Assembly: GCA_016196825.1 (NCBI GenBank)
Contig: JACPWY010000060.1
Location: 1-64,000, forward strand
Direction: 5' to 3'
Length of the DNA: 64,000 nt
DNA from: Deltaproteobacteria bacterium
Lineage (GTDB): Bacteria > Bdellovibrionota > FAC87 > UBA2466
Within the stretch, counting starts at the first letter, position 1; every line of letters starts with the position of its first letter. The translations under genes and the position numbers were made by a program. The notes under the pieces are model-generated. The model did no database searches, was not told the origin of the DNA, and saw only the letters and a program-made list of their open reading frames with translations. Positions 46,092-54,127 of this stretch are shown in pieces.

Positions 46092-46200
46092 CAATGATTC
46101 CATCGCCGTTAAGTCCAAGCTAACGCTTTGCGATAACTCAACGTATCAAAGAATTCCAACTTCCCTCAGATTGTGTCGCAAATGTGTCGATAAGAGTCTT

Positions 46201-46590
46201 GTGAAAGCTCTTCTGTGGATTCTCCTCGGATTACTTTCCGCCTCCTCTGAAGCGGCGCCGAGCGGAACCATCGTTCAAATCGCCCATAGACTCCCGATGA
46301 GCGGGGCCGAAAAGCCACTTCCGCGCGACTTTTATGTCGATCTGGGAGCCAAACACGGTCTCAAAGAGGGTGACAAGATTCAGGTCTCTCGGCTCATTCC
46401 GGTGATGCAATCCATGAGCGGCCAACCGGCGAGCCTCGTGAGGCTTCCAATGGGTGAAGCCGCCGTTCTGAGAGTTTCCGACTTTGTCAGTTTGGCGCGA
46501 ACGACTCAATTGGTACCACCGTCTCAGCTCCCCTCCATGAACTACTACCAGTTCATGCTGGGAGACACGGTCACCAGTTTGATCCCGTGA
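46201..46590 (+). CDS. Small exported protein of unknown function
   Basis: The GTG at 46201 begins a signal peptide (MKALLWILLGLLSASSEAA) and gives 129 residues; the longer frame upstream overlaps rsmI in another frame. The rest has a beta-rich pattern (DFYVDLGAKHGLKEGDKIQVSR, PMGEAAVLRVSDFVSLARTT), which looks like a small OB/SH3-like domain such as seen in FlgT-like or type II secretion proteins. I do not recognise the family. It runs 15 bases before the HNH gene and probably shares its transcript. Confidence 0.6.
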   Translation: MKALLWILLGLLSASSEAAPSGTIVQIAHRLPMSGAEKPLPRDFYVDLGAKHGLKEGDKIQVSRLIPVMQSMSGQPASLVRLPMGEAAVLRVSDFVSLARTTQLVPPSQLPSMNYYQFMLGDTVTSLIP

Positions 46591-46605
46591 ATCTGTCTGG
46601 TTAGA

Positions 46606-47178
46606 ATGGAAAGACATTTGCCAAACACTCTGCTTCTCAACGCGGGCTTTGAGCCACTTCGCATCGTCTCCTGGCAGCGTGCCTTTGCGCTCATCTTTCA
46701 GGAGAAGGTCGAGATCCTGGAGGAGTATGGCTTCATCGTCGCCACCGTTTCTCGGCACTACAATATTCCTGCGGTGATCCGCCTCAACCGCTGGGTCAAT
46801 CTCAAAAGAACAAGCCCAATCATCCGATTTTCCCGGGCCAATCTTTACGCCCGTGACAATTACCGGTGCCAGTACTGTCACAAGTATTTCCCGGAACGCG
46901 AGCTCACTCTCGATCATGTACTGCCCGTAGTCCGCGGTGGGAAAAAGACCTGGGACAACATCCTCACGGCCTGCATCCGATGCAATCAAAGAAAAGGGCA
47001 TCGCACGCCAGAAGAGGCAGGCCTCAAGCCACTCAATCGCCCGGTCGCACCCCGGTGGTTGCCGGGGATGGTGGGATCGATGCGAATGCGTTCGGCGCCT
47101 GAGATCTGGGCGCGGTATCTGAGGCTTTATTCCGACGATCCCTTTCCCCCGTTACGGGCGGCCGATCATGAAGCTTAG
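46606..47178 (+). CDS. HNH endonuclease family protein
   Basis: The 190-residue protein has an N-terminal region LLLNAGFEPLRIVSWQRAFAL and the HNH module YARDNYRCQYCHKYF, LTLDHVLPVVRGGKKTWDNI and ACIRCNQRKGHRTPEEAGL, with both Cys pairs and His. This group is common in cyanobacteria and deltaproteobacteria as a conserved single-copy gene, distinct from the multicopy HNH proteins at 1 and 26414. The target is unknown. It overlaps the following lipoprotein gene by 11 bp. Confidence 0.88.
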   Translation: MERHLPNTLLLNAGFEPLRIVSWQRAFALIFQEKVEILEEYGFIVATVSRHYNIPAVIRLNRWVNLKRTSPIIRFSRANLYARDNYRCQYCHKYFPERELTLDHVLPVVRGGKKTWDNILTACIRCNQRKGHRTPEEAGLKPLNRPVAPRWLPGMVGSMRMRSAPEIWARYLRLYSDDPFPPLRAADHEA

Positions 47179-47620
47179 AGCTCTTAGCCTCCTCATCGTC
47201 GCCCTTCTCGTCGGCGGCTGCTCCAGTGTGCGCCTGTCCGACACCCAGCGGGCCGTGGTGCAAACCAGAATTTTTCCGGGTGCCTCGGTTGAAAATGTCT
47301 TCAACCATCTCAAGTACGCTCTCAGCCAGAATCACTACGCGATCAAGAGCGGTGATTTGAGTGACGGGGTCTTGGTCGCGAGCCGCAACCTCCCCGATCA
47401 GGGAGGAGCCAGAGAACGCCGGGAAGAGATTGTGATGAACATCGACAAAACACCTCAAGGGGTCAGGGTCCGGCTATCGATTCAGCTCATCGTCCATTAC
47501 AGCCTTGGCGGCAGTTACGGAGTGGAGAAACTGGACAGAGGTTCTTATGATCAGCTCTTCGTCCAAATGGATAAAAGCCGAGACGAGAGCCGCGTCCCGG
47601 CCTCAATCAAACTGAAGTGA
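47168..47620 (+). CDS. Predicted lipoprotein
   Basis: The 150-residue product starts inside the end of the HNH gene and has a clear lipobox: signal LRALSLLIVALLVGGC, with the Cys at residue 18. The mature part has a helix and strand mix (VFNHLKYALSQNHYAIKSG, VRVRLSIQLIVHYSLGGS). No family is recognised. It should be anchored to the inner or outer membrane. It probably shares a transcript with the two genes upstream. Confidence 0.7.
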   Translation: MKLRALSLLIVALLVGGCSSVRLSDTQRAVVQTRIFPGASVENVFNHLKYALSQNHYAIKSGDLSDGVLVASRNLPDQGGARERREEIVMNIDKTPQGVRVRLSIQLIVHYSLGGSYGVEKLDRGSYDQLFVQMDKSRDESRVPASIKLK

Positions 47621-47626
47621 AAACCG

Positions 47627-47944
47627 CTATCCAGCCACGCGGCTGAGCATTGCCCGGATCTTATCCTTGGGCTGGTTGCCGACCAACTCATTCACCTTCT
47701 GACCCTTTTGGAAAAGAATCAGCGTCGGAATGCCACGGATGCCAAAGCGGGCCGGCACATCCCGGCATTCATCCACGTTCACCTTAGCAAAACGAATCTT
47801 ACCATTGAACTCGGTCGCGAGCTCATCCAACACCGGCGCTAGAGCCTTGCACGGCATGCACCATTCGGCCCAGAAATCCACCAGGATGGGGCCCTGATTA
47901 GTTTCTACTTCTTTTACAAAACTCTCATCGTTCAAACTCAACAC
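47627..47944 (-). CDS. trxA: Thioredoxin with WCMPC active site
   Basis: The GTG at 47944 has an excellent GAGGAGG ribosome site, giving 105 residues; the frame upstream has no such site. The protein is a thioredoxin: ILVDFWAEWCMPCKALAPVL, KVNVDECRDVPARFGIRGIPT and LILFQKGQ. The active-site motif is Cys29-Met-Pro-Cys32 in place of the common CGPC. The cis-Pro (GIPT) is kept. It reduces disulfides, perhaps feeding ribonucleotide reductase. Met in place of Gly at the second position could alter the redox potential or partner range. Confidence 0.9.
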   Translation of the reverse strand: MLSLNDESFVKEVETNQGPILVDFWAEWCMPCKALAPVLDELATEFNGKIRFAKVNVDECRDVPARFGIRGIPTLILFQKGQKVNELVGNQPKDKIRAMLSRVAG

Positions 47945-48357
47945 GGGATCCTCCTCAGAAGACCGATTATTGAATCTGCATGGGTTCCTTTCAAGTACTT
48001 TTCTGAGGCGCCTTTCGCGCAACTACAATGGCAGTCTGGGAGGCGCTTGGAGACCGAATTCAAAAACGCTTTCAAAAGCGCTGACGCTCGCCGCCGTCCA
48101 AAGCCACTGTCAAACTCTTGAACACCTCTGTCAAAAAGTTCGACACCACCCTAAGTCCCTAATCGCTCTTGATATTCTAGGGACCTATCCGTGGGACTGC
48201 CTAAAAACTCGACAGCTGTACAAAAAATGGCACTCGAAGGAAGAGAGAAAGACAGGTGATCTTGAGGGGTTAGAAAAACACCCGCTTGGTACAGCTAGTG
48301 CACCGTCGAATCCCGCTTCCAAACAAATTTGAGAGAGATGTGGTTCGGGGGTTGGGG
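47945..48357. other. 413-bp intergenic region
   Basis: Divergent gap between trxA and the outer-membrane gene. It has a hairpin CGCTTT/AAAGCG near 48065-48085 and two TTGACAG copies on the minus strand (near 48105 and 48130), possible trxA -35 elements. An open frame at 47970-48332 shows no ribosome site or recognisable domain and is not called. Confidence 0.45.
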
Positions 48358-49062
48358 ATGTCGAAACAGGCCTATCTGATGTGGGTCCTTACTATCGGAC
48401 TCCTACTGTCCATCTCGAGCGTTTTCGCACGGGTTGATGCGGTCGCAATGGAGATTCAGAACTCAGAAACACGCCCGCGCCAGCGGCGCACCTTTCCCGA
48501 CATCGGAATCGATTCGAGTGTGGAGGCGAGCTTCACTCAGGGAAGTGAGCGTACAGCGCATCTTGGGCCAATTATCGGCCTGACCCATTATGACGGAATT
48601 TGGGCCTCGCGCGTGTCGAGCAATTACGCTGTGGGAGCTCTCTACACTCAATACGTCACGCACGGTATTTCGCTCGAGGTCGAGGGCCTTCTGGCGGACA
48701 ACACCGTTCGTTACCCGACCTACGCTCACAGTTTTCAGCAGCTCGGCATCAGCATGGGCATTCGGATGAATCTTCTCGACCACTCCCGCGTGTCTCCTTA
48801 TGTCGCCGCCGGATTCAATTGGATTTACTATTCTGGGCTAGTGCATGCTCCTTTCACTCCGTCCTTCGGCGATTGGGTGCTTGGCGGCCAGGTGTCCACC
48901 GGCTTTGATTTTGAGATCGCTAGCCCCCTGCGCATCGGAGCCCGCGCGAGCTATACAGCCCCCGGGTTTCAGGCCTCGGCGCCCCAAAACAGCTTTGATG
49001 AGGCCTCGATCATCGGCACGGGGTACGCCCGCGTGATGGCCCTTGTGACGATGGCTCTGTAG
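48358..49062 (+). CDS. Predicted outer-membrane beta-barrel protein
   Basis: The ATG at 48358 follows a G-rich stretch and begins a signal peptide ending at VFA; upstream in-frame starts lie outside the signal. The 234-residue product has strands of alternating polar and hydrophobic residues (HLGPIIGLTHYDGIWASR, NYAVGALYTQYVTHGISLEV, MGIRMNLLDHSRVSPYVAAGF, RIGARASYTAPGF) as in eight-stranded OmpA/OprF-like barrels. No periplasmic domain follows. A strong terminator closes the gene. The family is not identified. Confidence 0.6.
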   Translation: MSKQAYLMWVLTIGLLLSISSVFARVDAVAMEIQNSETRPRQRRTFPDIGIDSSVEASFTQGSERTAHLGPIIGLTHYDGIWASRVSSNYAVGALYTQYVTHGISLEVEGLLADNTVRYPTYAHSFQQLGISMGIRMNLLDHSRVSPYVAAGFNWIYYSGLVHAPFTPSFGDWVLGGQVSTGFDFEIASPLRIGARASYTAPGFQASAPQNSFDEASIIGTGYARVMALVTMAL

Positions 49063-49095
49063 AAGCGTTCTCTCTCCCAAACCCAAACGAAAGTA

Positions 49096-49123
49096 GGGGG
49101 ATCATCCGGTCCCCCCGCTTTTT
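49096..49123 (+). terminator. Rho-independent terminator after the outer-membrane gene
   Basis: A stem GGGGGA/TCCCCC (49096-49101 with 49110-49115), an eight-base loop, then CGC and a five-T run at 49119-49123, 34 bases after the stop of the 48358-49062 gene. Confidence 0.75.
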
Positions 49124-49140
49124 GTGGTAGGAAGATAGCC

Positions 49141-49842
49141 ATGTTTCGTAAGCCCGACCTTGAGATCTTGACGACCACCCTGTGGGAGTACCCCTCCCAG
49201 CACTACGGCTCCAAGATGCAGGGGAATCAGGATTACCGGGGCGCCACTCCGTCGTATGTGATCTGGAACCTTCTTAAGCGCTACACGCGAGAGGGGGATA
49301 CGGTCCTTGACCCCATGTGCGGCAGCGGAACTACGATCGACGTCTGTGCCGATCTCAAACGAAAGGCCATCGGCTTTGATCTGCGACCAATCCGCGTTGA
49401 TATTCAGCAGGCCGATGCCCGTTTCCTACCGATCAAAAAGGAAACTGTGGATTTTGTCTTCATGGATCCCCCCTATTCCACCCATCTTGAATACTCCGAC
49501 GACACTCGCTGCCTGGGAAAGTTGGACACGCGTGATGGGTCCTATTATGAAGCGATGGAAAAGGTCTTCGGCGAAATGTTCCGTGTGTTGAAAGATCGGC
49601 GCTACGTCGCAGTTTACGTGAGCGACTCATTCAAGAAGGGAAAGCCCTTCTCCGCCATCGGATTTGAGCTCTACGCGCGCCTCTCAAAGCTCTTCAGGCC
49701 GGTCGACATTGTGGCCGTCGTCCGCCACAACAAAACACTCAAACGCAACCACTGGCATACATCAGCCGTCGACGGGAACTACTTTCTGCGCGGCTTTAAC
49801 TACCTTCTCATTTTCAAGAAAGAGATTGGCCCTAAGCACTAG
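49141..49842 (+). CDS. Orphan DNA methyltransferase (N6-adenine or N4-cytosine type)
   Basis: The 233-residue protein has the SAM-binding motif VLDPMCGSGTTIDVC and the catalytic motif VFMDPPYST, with the two in the order that places FxGxG-like before DPPY. The N-terminus contains YRGATPSYVIWNLL and the C-terminus GFNYLLIFKK. No restriction endonuclease or specificity gene lies near, so it looks like a solitary regulatory or protective methylase. Its length is short for a type II enzyme. The ATG has an AGGAAG ribosome site. It converges on the next gene's stop one base apart. Confidence 0.85.
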   Translation: MFRKPDLEILTTTLWEYPSQHYGSKMQGNQDYRGATPSYVIWNLLKRYTREGDTVLDPMCGSGTTIDVCADLKRKAIGFDLRPIRVDIQQADARFLPIKKETVDFVFMDPPYSTHLEYSDDTRCLGKLDTRDGSYYEAMEKVFGEMFRVLKDRRYVAVYVSDSFKKGKPFSAIGFELYARLSKLFRPVDIVAVVRHNKTLKRNHWHTSAVDGNYFLRGFNYLLIFKKEIGPKH

Positions 49843-50244
49843 CTAACTGCGGGATTCGATCCTGGCGAGCGCCTCAAGAGCCTGAGCCTCTTGTCCGCGG
49901 ATGACCATCAACATAAAATTGGTCACTCCGCCCTCGGCAGATGAGGTACCGATGATGTCGTAGGTGGCCTCAACCCCCTCGGCAGCAAGTGAGCTCACGA
50001 TCTCGGCCATCGTGGTGTGGCTGTAGCCTGGTCCATGGCAACGCTTCAGCACGACCCAATCCTGGTCCTGATGGGCCTTCAAATTCTCTTCGGCAGCGCG
50101 CAGAGCGGAATGATCTATCTCGACAAAAAGATGTTGGCGCCTCTTCGCTCGTCGCGCCCTGAACACCGAAATCACCAGAAACACGGGGATCGCGGCAGGA
50201 AGCACCGCGTACAGGAGAAGCTCAATGGCGCCTTGCAGATCCAC
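49843..50244 (-). CDS. Membrane protein with C-terminal DUF2007-like domain
   Basis: The 133-residue protein has one N-terminal hydrophobic helix (IELLLYAVLPAAIPVFLVISVF), a basic stretch RARRAKRRQ and a C-terminal domain beginning WVVLKRCHGP. That domain (to ALEALARIES) resembles signal-transducing DUF2007-type small domains, which is only a guess. It follows nrdJ on the same strand with a 29-base gap, so it may be part of the nrdJ transcript. Confidence 0.5.
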   Translation of the reverse strand: MDLQGAIELLLYAVLPAAIPVFLVISVFRARRAKRRQHLFVEIDHSALRAAEENLKAHQDQDWVVLKRCHGPGYSHTTMAEIVSSLAAEGVEATYDIIGTSSAEGGVTNFMLMVIRGQEAQALEALARIESRS

Positions 50245-50273
50245 ATCAGCCCCTTACCTGTCCCAGCCGGAGC

Positions 50274-53200
50274 TTACGAGCAGCCCGAAGTCGAGCCACA
50301 CGACACGCAGCGCAGGCAGGTCCCCGAGCGCACCATCGTGAACTGGCCACACTCACAGCACGGATCGCCTTCGTACCCTTTTGTCCGCGCGAGCCGCGAT
50401 GCGAGCGCGATATCGTCTGACCACTCTTCGCTGGTCAGCGCGATGTCGGTCGCACCGTTGGAAGGCGCACCCGCCGCGGCAGCAGCACCCAGGCTTTGGC
50501 TTGCTACTGCGAGTTGGCCAACGACCGCTCCGCCGCCCATTCCTCCGCCGGCTCCCATCGAAGCGGGCGCCGAGTACTCCGCCGGTTGCGGTGCCCGTGT
50601 CTCTTTCGGTGGAATATGCACTAGGTCCGTGCGGCCGAGGTAGTTGAGCGCCAGATCGCGGAAGATAAAGTCCACGATGGAGGAGCAGAACTTAATGTGG
50701 TCGTGATCCGCGACGTGGCCATTGGGCTCGAAGCGGAACATGTGGAATTTCGTCACAAACTCCTCGAGCGGCACGCCGTATTGGAGCCCCAATGAAATCG
50801 CGATCGCAAACGCGTTCATAAGGCTTCGGTAAGCGGCACCCTCTTTGTACATATCCACAAAGACCTCGCCGAGTGTTCCATCTTCATACTCGCCAGTCCT
50901 GAGATACACCCTCTGGCCACCAATCGTGGCCTTCACCGTGTAGCCAAACCGACGCTTGGGAAGCTCACGGCGCAGCGCCCGCTGAACAAACTGCTTTGCC
51001 ACCTCTTGAACATCACGTTGCAGATGAAGCCGCTTGTCATCGCCCGCCTCGTCCTCGTCACCAACGCTATCGAACAGAGACGATGCCGCCACAGCGTTGA
51101 GAGGCTGCGAAAGCTTAGAGCCATCACGGTAAATAGAGACCGCCTTCAACATCTTCTTCCACGAGGTCATGTAGGCCTTTTCGACCTCCTCGATGGTCGC
51201 CTCATTGGGCATGTTGATGGTCTTACTGATTGCCCCGCTGATGAAGGGCTGAGCCGACGCCATCATATCGATGTGAGTCACATAATGGAGGAACCGTCGC
51301 CCGTGTTTGCCACACTTGTTGGCGCAATCAAAGATGGGCAGGTGGTCCAGCTTCAGATGTGGGGCACCCTCGACCGTCATCATGCCGCACACATAGTGAT
51401 TCGCCTTTTCGATCTCCTCGTCGGTGAAGCTCAAGCTTTTCAGCATGTTGAATTCAGGATCCCTCAACTCCTCCTCGGTCAGCCCCAGCACCTCACGGCA
51501 GAACTCCTCGCCAAGGGTCCACTGGTTGAAGACAAACCCCAACTCAAAGGCCGTGGGGAGCTCAGCGTCGATTCGAGTGAGCACATCCTCGGTGAAGCCC
51601 TTCTCCTTCAAAGACTTGAAGTTGATGTAGGGCGCGTTTCGAAGCGAGCCGTAACCAATGCAGTAGTAAACGATCTCATCCACCTGCCGGGGCGAGTACC
51701 CGAGATTCTTCAGAGCCCGAGGGACGCTCTGGTTGATAATTCTAAAATACCCTCCGCCGGCCAGCTTTTTAAACTTCACCAGCGCGAAATCGGGTTCAAT
51801 CCCGGTCGTGTCGCAGTCCATGATGAGACCAATCGTGCCCGTGGGCGCGATCACGGTCGTCTGGGCGTTGCGAAAGCCGTGTTTCTCTCCGAGGGCCACC
51901 GCCTCATCCCAGCTGTGACGTGCCGCCTCGAGCAGGTTTGGGGGACAATCCTTCTCCACAATCCCGACCGGCTTCACGGTGAGCTCCTCATACTCATGGC
52001 CCGGGCGATCGTAGGCCGCACGTCGGTGGTTTCGGATCACACGCAGCATGGCCTCGCGATTCTCGGCGTACTTGGGGAAGGCACCGAGCTCACCAGCCAT
52101 CTCGGCGCTCGCCGTGTAGGAGACACCGGTCATCATCGAAGTGAGCGCTCCGCACACCGCCATCGCCTTCGGACTGCCATAAGAAATGCCCATTGACATC
52201 AAAAGGGCCCCGAGGTTCGCATAGCCGAGCCCGAGTGTTCGGTACTCGTAGCTACGCTGGGCAATCGCACGGCTGGGGTACTGGGCCATCAAGACGCTGA
52301 TCTCAAGCACCATCGTCCACAGGCGACAGGCGTGCAGATATTCATCAACCCGGAAGACGCCCGAAGCGTCGTCATAGAATTTGATAAGGTTCAAACTCGC
52401 GAGGTTACAGGCCGTATCATCGAGGAACATGTACTCGGAGCAGGGATTCGAGGCGTTGATGCGGCCACCTGCGGGACACGTGTGCCACTCGTTGATGGTC
52501 GTGTCGTATTGCAGACCAGGATCGGCGCAGGCCCAAGCGGCATAGCTGATATCGTCCCACATCTGAGTGGCTGGGATCTCTTTGCAGACTTGGCCAGTGG
52601 TCCGCCATCTGAGCGGCCAGTTGGACTTCTTTTCCAGAGCCTCGAAGAAGGAGTTGGGAATGCGAACCGAGTTGTTGGAATTCTGGCCACTCACCGTTGT
52701 GTACGCTTCGCTTTGCCAGTCGACATCAAAAAGAGGAAAGTCGATCTTGCGCCGCCCCATCTGCGCAAGCTGGAGCACTTTGAGCACATAGCTATCCGGA
52801 ATCGCAGCTACACGCGCCGCACGTAAAGCCGACTTCAGAGCAGAATTTTTGTCGGGATCGGTCTCCACACTTCCATCGGACTGGTAGCAAGCCTCAAGCA
52901 CGGCCTTGAGCCGCTTTCGGTGGAGCTTACTACCGGCCACAAGAGCCGAGACCTTTTGCTCCTCCTGCACCTTCCAGTTAATGAAGCCCTCGATCTCAGG
53001 GTGATCGAGATCCAGACAAACCATTTTCGCCGCGCGCCGGGTGGTGCCGCCACTTTTGATCACGCCAGCCGCACGATCGCCGACCTTCAAAAAGGACATG
53101 AGACCGCTGCTACGCCCACCACCGCTCAATGGCTCTCCCTCGCCACGGAGGTGGCTAAAGTTCGTGCCGGTGCCAGAGCCGTACTTGAAAAGACGCGCCT

Positions 53201-53780
53201 CACGCACCCAAAGGTCCATTACGCCGTTCTCATTCACCAGATCATCGGCAACACTCTGGATGAAGCACGCGTGGGGTTGGGGATGCTCGTAAGCCGTCTT
53301 GGATTGAGTCAACACGCCTGTGTTGGGATCCACGAAGAAGTGGCCCTGCGCGGGGCCATCGATGCCATAGGCCCAGTGAAGTCCGGTGTTGAACCATTGG
53401 GGACTGTTGGGCGCGGCCACCTGATGGGACAGCATGTAGCAAAGCTCATCGTAAAACACGCGTGAGTCATCGTCGGTCGTGAAGTAACCAAATCGTTTGC
53501 CCCAATCGGACCAGCAGCCCGCGAGGCGATGAAAAACCTGACGCGCGTCGTTCTCTCCGCGCGTCTTGTCGCTCCCCTCCGCAGGAACGCCGGTCTTTCG
53601 AAAATACTTTTGCGCCAAAATATCGGTCGCGACCTGCGACCAATCCTTCGGAACGACAACGTCCTCTTGGCTGAAAACCACGCGGCCATCTGGCTCACGG
53701 ATTTCCGACTTGCGCGTATCAAAAACTTGATCGCTGAAAGGGTTGGAGAGGTTTTTGGTGAATACTCGGTTAATTTGCAT
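50274..53780 (-). CDS. nrdJ: Adenosylcobalamin-dependent (class II) ribonucleotide reductase
   Basis: The 1168-residue product is a long NrdJ. It has a redox Cys in PHACFIQSV, the active-site region [20 protein letters not shown], and a C-terminal pair of Cys motifs in [10 protein letters not shown] and CLRCVSCG, a zinc-ribbon-like swivel that hands electrons to the active site. It uses adenosylcobalamin to make deoxynucleotides with or without oxygen, so the cell can make DNA anaerobically. A middle insert of ~100 residues (from [14 protein letters not shown]) is typical of the long form. Its 5' leader is ~210 nt with a folded element (53831-53898). No vitamin B12 synthesis genes are in the window. 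Confidence 0.94.
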   Translation of the reverse strand: MQINRVFTKNLSNPFSDQVFDTRKSEIREPDGRVVFSQEDVVVPKDWSQVATDILAQKYFRKTGVPAEGSDKTRGENDARQVFHRLAGCWSDWGKRFGYFTTDDDSRVFYDELCYMLSHQVAAPNSPQWFNTGLHWAYGIDGPAQGHFFVDPNTGVLTQSKTAYEHPQPHACFIQSVADDLVNENGVMDLWVREARLFKYGSGTGTNFSHLRGEGEPLSGGGRSSGLMSFLKVGDRAAGVIKSGGTTRRAAKMVCLDLDHPEIEGFINWKVQEEQKVSALVAGSKLHRKRLKAVLEACYQSDGSVETDPDKNSALKSALRAARVAAIPDSYVLKVLQLAQMGRRKIDFPLFDVDWQSEAYTTVSGQNSNNSVRIPNSFFEALEKKSNWPLRWRTTGQVCKEIPATQMWDDISYAAWACADPGLQYDTTINEWHTCPAGGRINASNPCSEYMFLDDTACNLASLNLIKFYDDASGVFRVDEYLHACRLWTMVLEISVLMAQYPSRAIAQRSYEYRTLGLGYANLGALLMSMGISYGSPKAMAVCGALTSMMTGVSYTASAEMAGELGAFPKYAENREAMLRVIRNHRRAAYDRPGHEYEELTVKPVGIVEKDCPPNLLEAARHSWDEAVALGEKHGFRNAQTTVIAPTGTIGLIMDCDTTGIEPDFALVKFKKLAGGGYFRIINQSVPRALKNLGYSPRQVDEIVYYCIGYGSLRNAPYINFKSLKEKGFTEDVLTRIDAELPTAFELGFVFNQWTLGEEFCREVLGLTEEELRDPEFNMLKSLSFTDEEIEKANHYVCGMMTVEGAPHLKLDHLPIFDCANKCGKHGRRFLHYVTHIDMMASAQPFISGAISKTINMPNEATIEEVEKAYMTSWKKMLKAVSIYRDGSKLSQPLNAVAASSLFDSVGDEDEAGDDKRLHLQRDVQEVAKQFVQRALRRELPKRRFGYTVKATIGGQRVYLRTGEYEDGTLGEVFVDMYKEGAAYRSLMNAFAIAISLGLQYGVPLEEFVTKFHMFRFEPNGHVADHDHIKFCSSIVDFIFRDLALNYLGRTDLVHIPPKETRAPQPAEYSAPASMGAGGGMGGGAVVGQLAVASQSLGAAAAAGAPSNGATDIALTSEEWSDDIALASRLARTKGYEGDPCCECGQFTMVRSGTCLRCVSCGSTSGCS

Positions 53781-53830
53781 TGCAGCCCCCTAGATGGAAC
53801 GGTGTTTCAATCCAAAAATTCAAATTTTGA

Positions 53831-53898
53831 GGTGACGAGTCCCCGTCAGCCTGTTTTGCCGGTCTTAAGCCCCGGCAAACGGGCTTCTTCCCGTCACC
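53831..53898 (-). ncRNA. Folded leader element upstream of nrdJ (candidate riboswitch)
   Basis: On the minus strand this 68-nt stretch folds as: outer helix GGTGACG with CGTCACC (7 bp, ends at 53898 and 53831); a small AGCC/GGCT helix; and a long inner hairpin GTTTGCCGG with CCGGCAAAAC around the loop GGCTTAAGA. A second pairing, GACG with CGTC over GGGACT, would break the outer helix, so two folds are possible. It starts about 50 bases before the nrdJ ATG, in an untranslated leader. The cobalamin B12-box (GCCACTG) is absent, so it is not a normal B12 riboswitch. A structured 'nrdJ motif' has been reported upstream of such genes; I cannot say if this matches. Confidence 0.5.
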
Positions 53899-53962
53899 TG
53901 TATTACAAATATTTTTAGTTCAGGCCTACTTGAGTCCGCTATTTAACGCCGCCATTGAACCA

Positions 53963-54037
53963 CATGTCCGCGTCGCGCCCGCTCCTCATGTCACAAAAAA
54001 TATAGCATGTACCATACAATTCATGTCAATCATGTCA
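53963..54037. repeat. Repeated TGACATG-like boxes at the nrdJ promoter
   Basis: On the minus strand the word TGACATG occurs at 54031-54037, 54022-54028 and 53987-53993, with close relatives at 54006-54012 (GTACATG) and 53963-53969 (GGACATG). The first two are 9 bases apart. They surround the -35/-10 elements and are candidates for a regulator's binding sites. They do not match the NrdR box. Confidence 0.5.
53999..54029 (-). promoter_or_regulatory. Predicted nrdJ promoter
   Basis: On the minus strand TTGACA (54024-54029) is followed by TGCTATATT, an extended -10 TATATT (53999-54004) with a TG ahead of it. The spacer is 19 bases, a little long. The predicted start near 53992 gives a 5' leader of about 210 nt. 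Confidence 0.5.
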
Positions 54038-54127
54038 GCGCGTTTTTTTAGAGTTTAATGAGGAAAACTGAAGCGACTCGCGTTAAGAAATTGAATTCAC
54101 CGATCATAACTGAGCGCGATAAAAAAA

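Noticed and set aside
47970-48332. Plus-strand open frame in the trxA upstream region
   Set aside because: No ribosome site, no recognisable domain and odd composition.
51006-52196. Plus-strand open frame of ~396 codons opposite nrdJ
   Set aside because: Antisense shadow of a well-supported gene, with no ribosome site or domain.
53781-54127. Cobalamin riboswitch before nrdJ
   Set aside because: No B12 box (GCCACTG) or matching core is present, although a different fold exists.
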